Source of the DNA: Amaricoccus solimangrovi
Lineage (GTDB): Bacteria > Pseudomonadota > Alphaproteobacteria > Rhodobacterales > Rhodobacteraceae
Length of the DNA stretch: 64,000 nucleotides
Reading direction: 5' to 3'
Assembly (NCBI RefSeq): GCF_006385685.1
Contig: NZ_VFRP01000003.1
Location: 186,001 to 250,000, forward strand
Part shown: one piece after another, positions 63,555 to 64,000 of the stretch
How the letters are laid out: each line of letters starts with the position of its first letter
Position numbering within the stretch: the stretch's first letter is position 1
Notes under the pieces: generated by a model
Databases searched by the model: none
Seen by the model: only the letters and a program-made list of their open reading frames with translations
Told to the model about the DNA's origin: nothing
Translations under genes and position numbers: made by a program

Positions 63555-64000
63555 ACGCGCCGAGCCGGCCGCCGGTCTTCGCCACGCTCGGCTGCCGGCT
63601 GAACGCCTACGAGACCGAGGCGATGAAGGCGCTCGCCGCGCGCTCCGGCATCGCCGGGCAGGTGGTGGTGGTGAACACCTGCGCCGTGACCGCCGAGGCA
63701 GTGCGCCAGGCGCGCCAGCAGATCCGCAAGCTCGCGCGGGAAAATCCGGGCGCCAAGGTCGTCGTCACAGGCTGCGCGGCGCAGACCGAGCCCGGGCGTT
63801 TCGCCGCGATGCCCGAGGTTGGCGCGGTGCTCGGCAATGCCGAGAAGCTCCGGCCCGCCGCCTGGGCCGCGCTCGGCGGGAGCGGGGACGCGGCGTCGCG
63901 GGTCCAGGTCGGCGACATCATGGCCGAGCGCCGGCCCGAGGCGCCGCTGATCGACGGGCTCGGCACCCGCGCGCGCGCCTATGTCCAGGTCCAGAACGGC
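63551..64000 (+). CDS. mtaB: tRNA t6A37 methylthiotransferase, N-terminal part (window edge)
   Basis: The first 150 codons of a MiaB/RimO-type radical-SAM enzyme are present, starting at GTG 63551 that overlaps the dapF stop (GTGA). The UPF0004 domain has its three cluster cysteines in TLGCRLNAYE, NTCAVTAEA and VVTGCAAQTEP. NTCAVT and CRLNAYE fit the MtaB/YqeV branch, which converts t6A to ms2t6A at tRNA position 37. The radical-SAM CxxxCxxC lies beyond the window end, just after YVQVQNG. dapF-mtaB is a common alphaproteobacterial pair. Confidence 0.9.
   Translation, partial: MNAPSRPPVFATLGCRLNAYETEAMKALAARSGIAGQVVVVNTCAVTAEAVRQARQQIRKLARENPGAKVVVTGCAAQTEPGRFAAMPEVGAVLGNAEKLRPAAWAALGGSGDAASRVQVGDIMAERRPEAPLIDGLGTRARAYVQVQNG

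Overview
The window is about 70% G+C with short intergenic gaps, long antisense shadow frames and frequent ATGA, GTGA or TTGA stop/start overlaps. Gene content (leuCDB with asd, cytochrome c', hemP/chaN, a polyamine-type ABC importer, PACE and TMEM175 proteins, rpsO-pnp, a DUF3489/DUF2924/serine-recombinase module) suggests an alphaproteobacterial chromosome, most likely Rhodobacterales. This is an inference from content and style; there is no rRNA gene to confirm it.

Left part (1-30.5 kb), mostly core genome. Leucine biosynthesis genes leuC, leuD and leuB are spread over 6.8 kb and interrupted by a TMEM175-like channel, a PACE efflux pump with a divergent LysR regulator, and a secreted EEP-fold protein. 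They are followed by ung, tRNA-Pro(CGG), a three-gene lipid glycosylation operon, asd, two c-type cytochromes, a beta-carbonic anhydrase, an HPt-like protein, pepA with an NlpC/P60 hydrolase, and a divergent hemP/chaN iron-heme locus leading into pncA-pncB (NAD salvage). A four-gene ABC importer, an exported type I sulfatase, a ROK kinase and the rpsO-pnp operon complete this part.

Middle (30.5-42.6 kb): a five-gene minus-strand surface-glycan operon, a PanE-like reductase, then a compact plus-strand series (43-codon leader ORF, AI-2E transporter, 2-TM unknown, HlyD-type fusion protein, SulP permease, PPK2), followed by an unknown soluble protein and an EF-hand protein.

Right part (42.7-62.4 kb), more accessory in character. 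A minus-strand redox/thiol run (OsmC, DUF1127, FMO-like flavoprotein, FAD oxidoreductase, EamA exporter, cysteine synthase-glutaredoxin fusion) lies between two unusual winged-helix regulators, one carrying a TPR-like effector region and the other fused to an alpha/beta hydrolase. Next comes the least familiar locus: a SARP-like regulator divergent from a two-gene operon encoding a soluble PAP2/vanadium-haloperoxidase-like protein and a cytosolic S8 subtilisin-like peptidase. After an AT-rich gap there is a UPF0149-type pseudogene (in-frame ochre stop plus frameshift) and a DUF3489-DUF2924-large serine recombinase module headed by a nested inverted repeat. Two tandem tRNA-Lys genes, then dapF and the start of mtaB, return the sequence to core genome.

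The best candidates for undescribed biology are the SARP / PAP2-like / S8 peptidase locus, the redox operon with the CysK-Grx fusion and its flanking fused regulators, and the recombinase-DUF2924-DUF3489 module.
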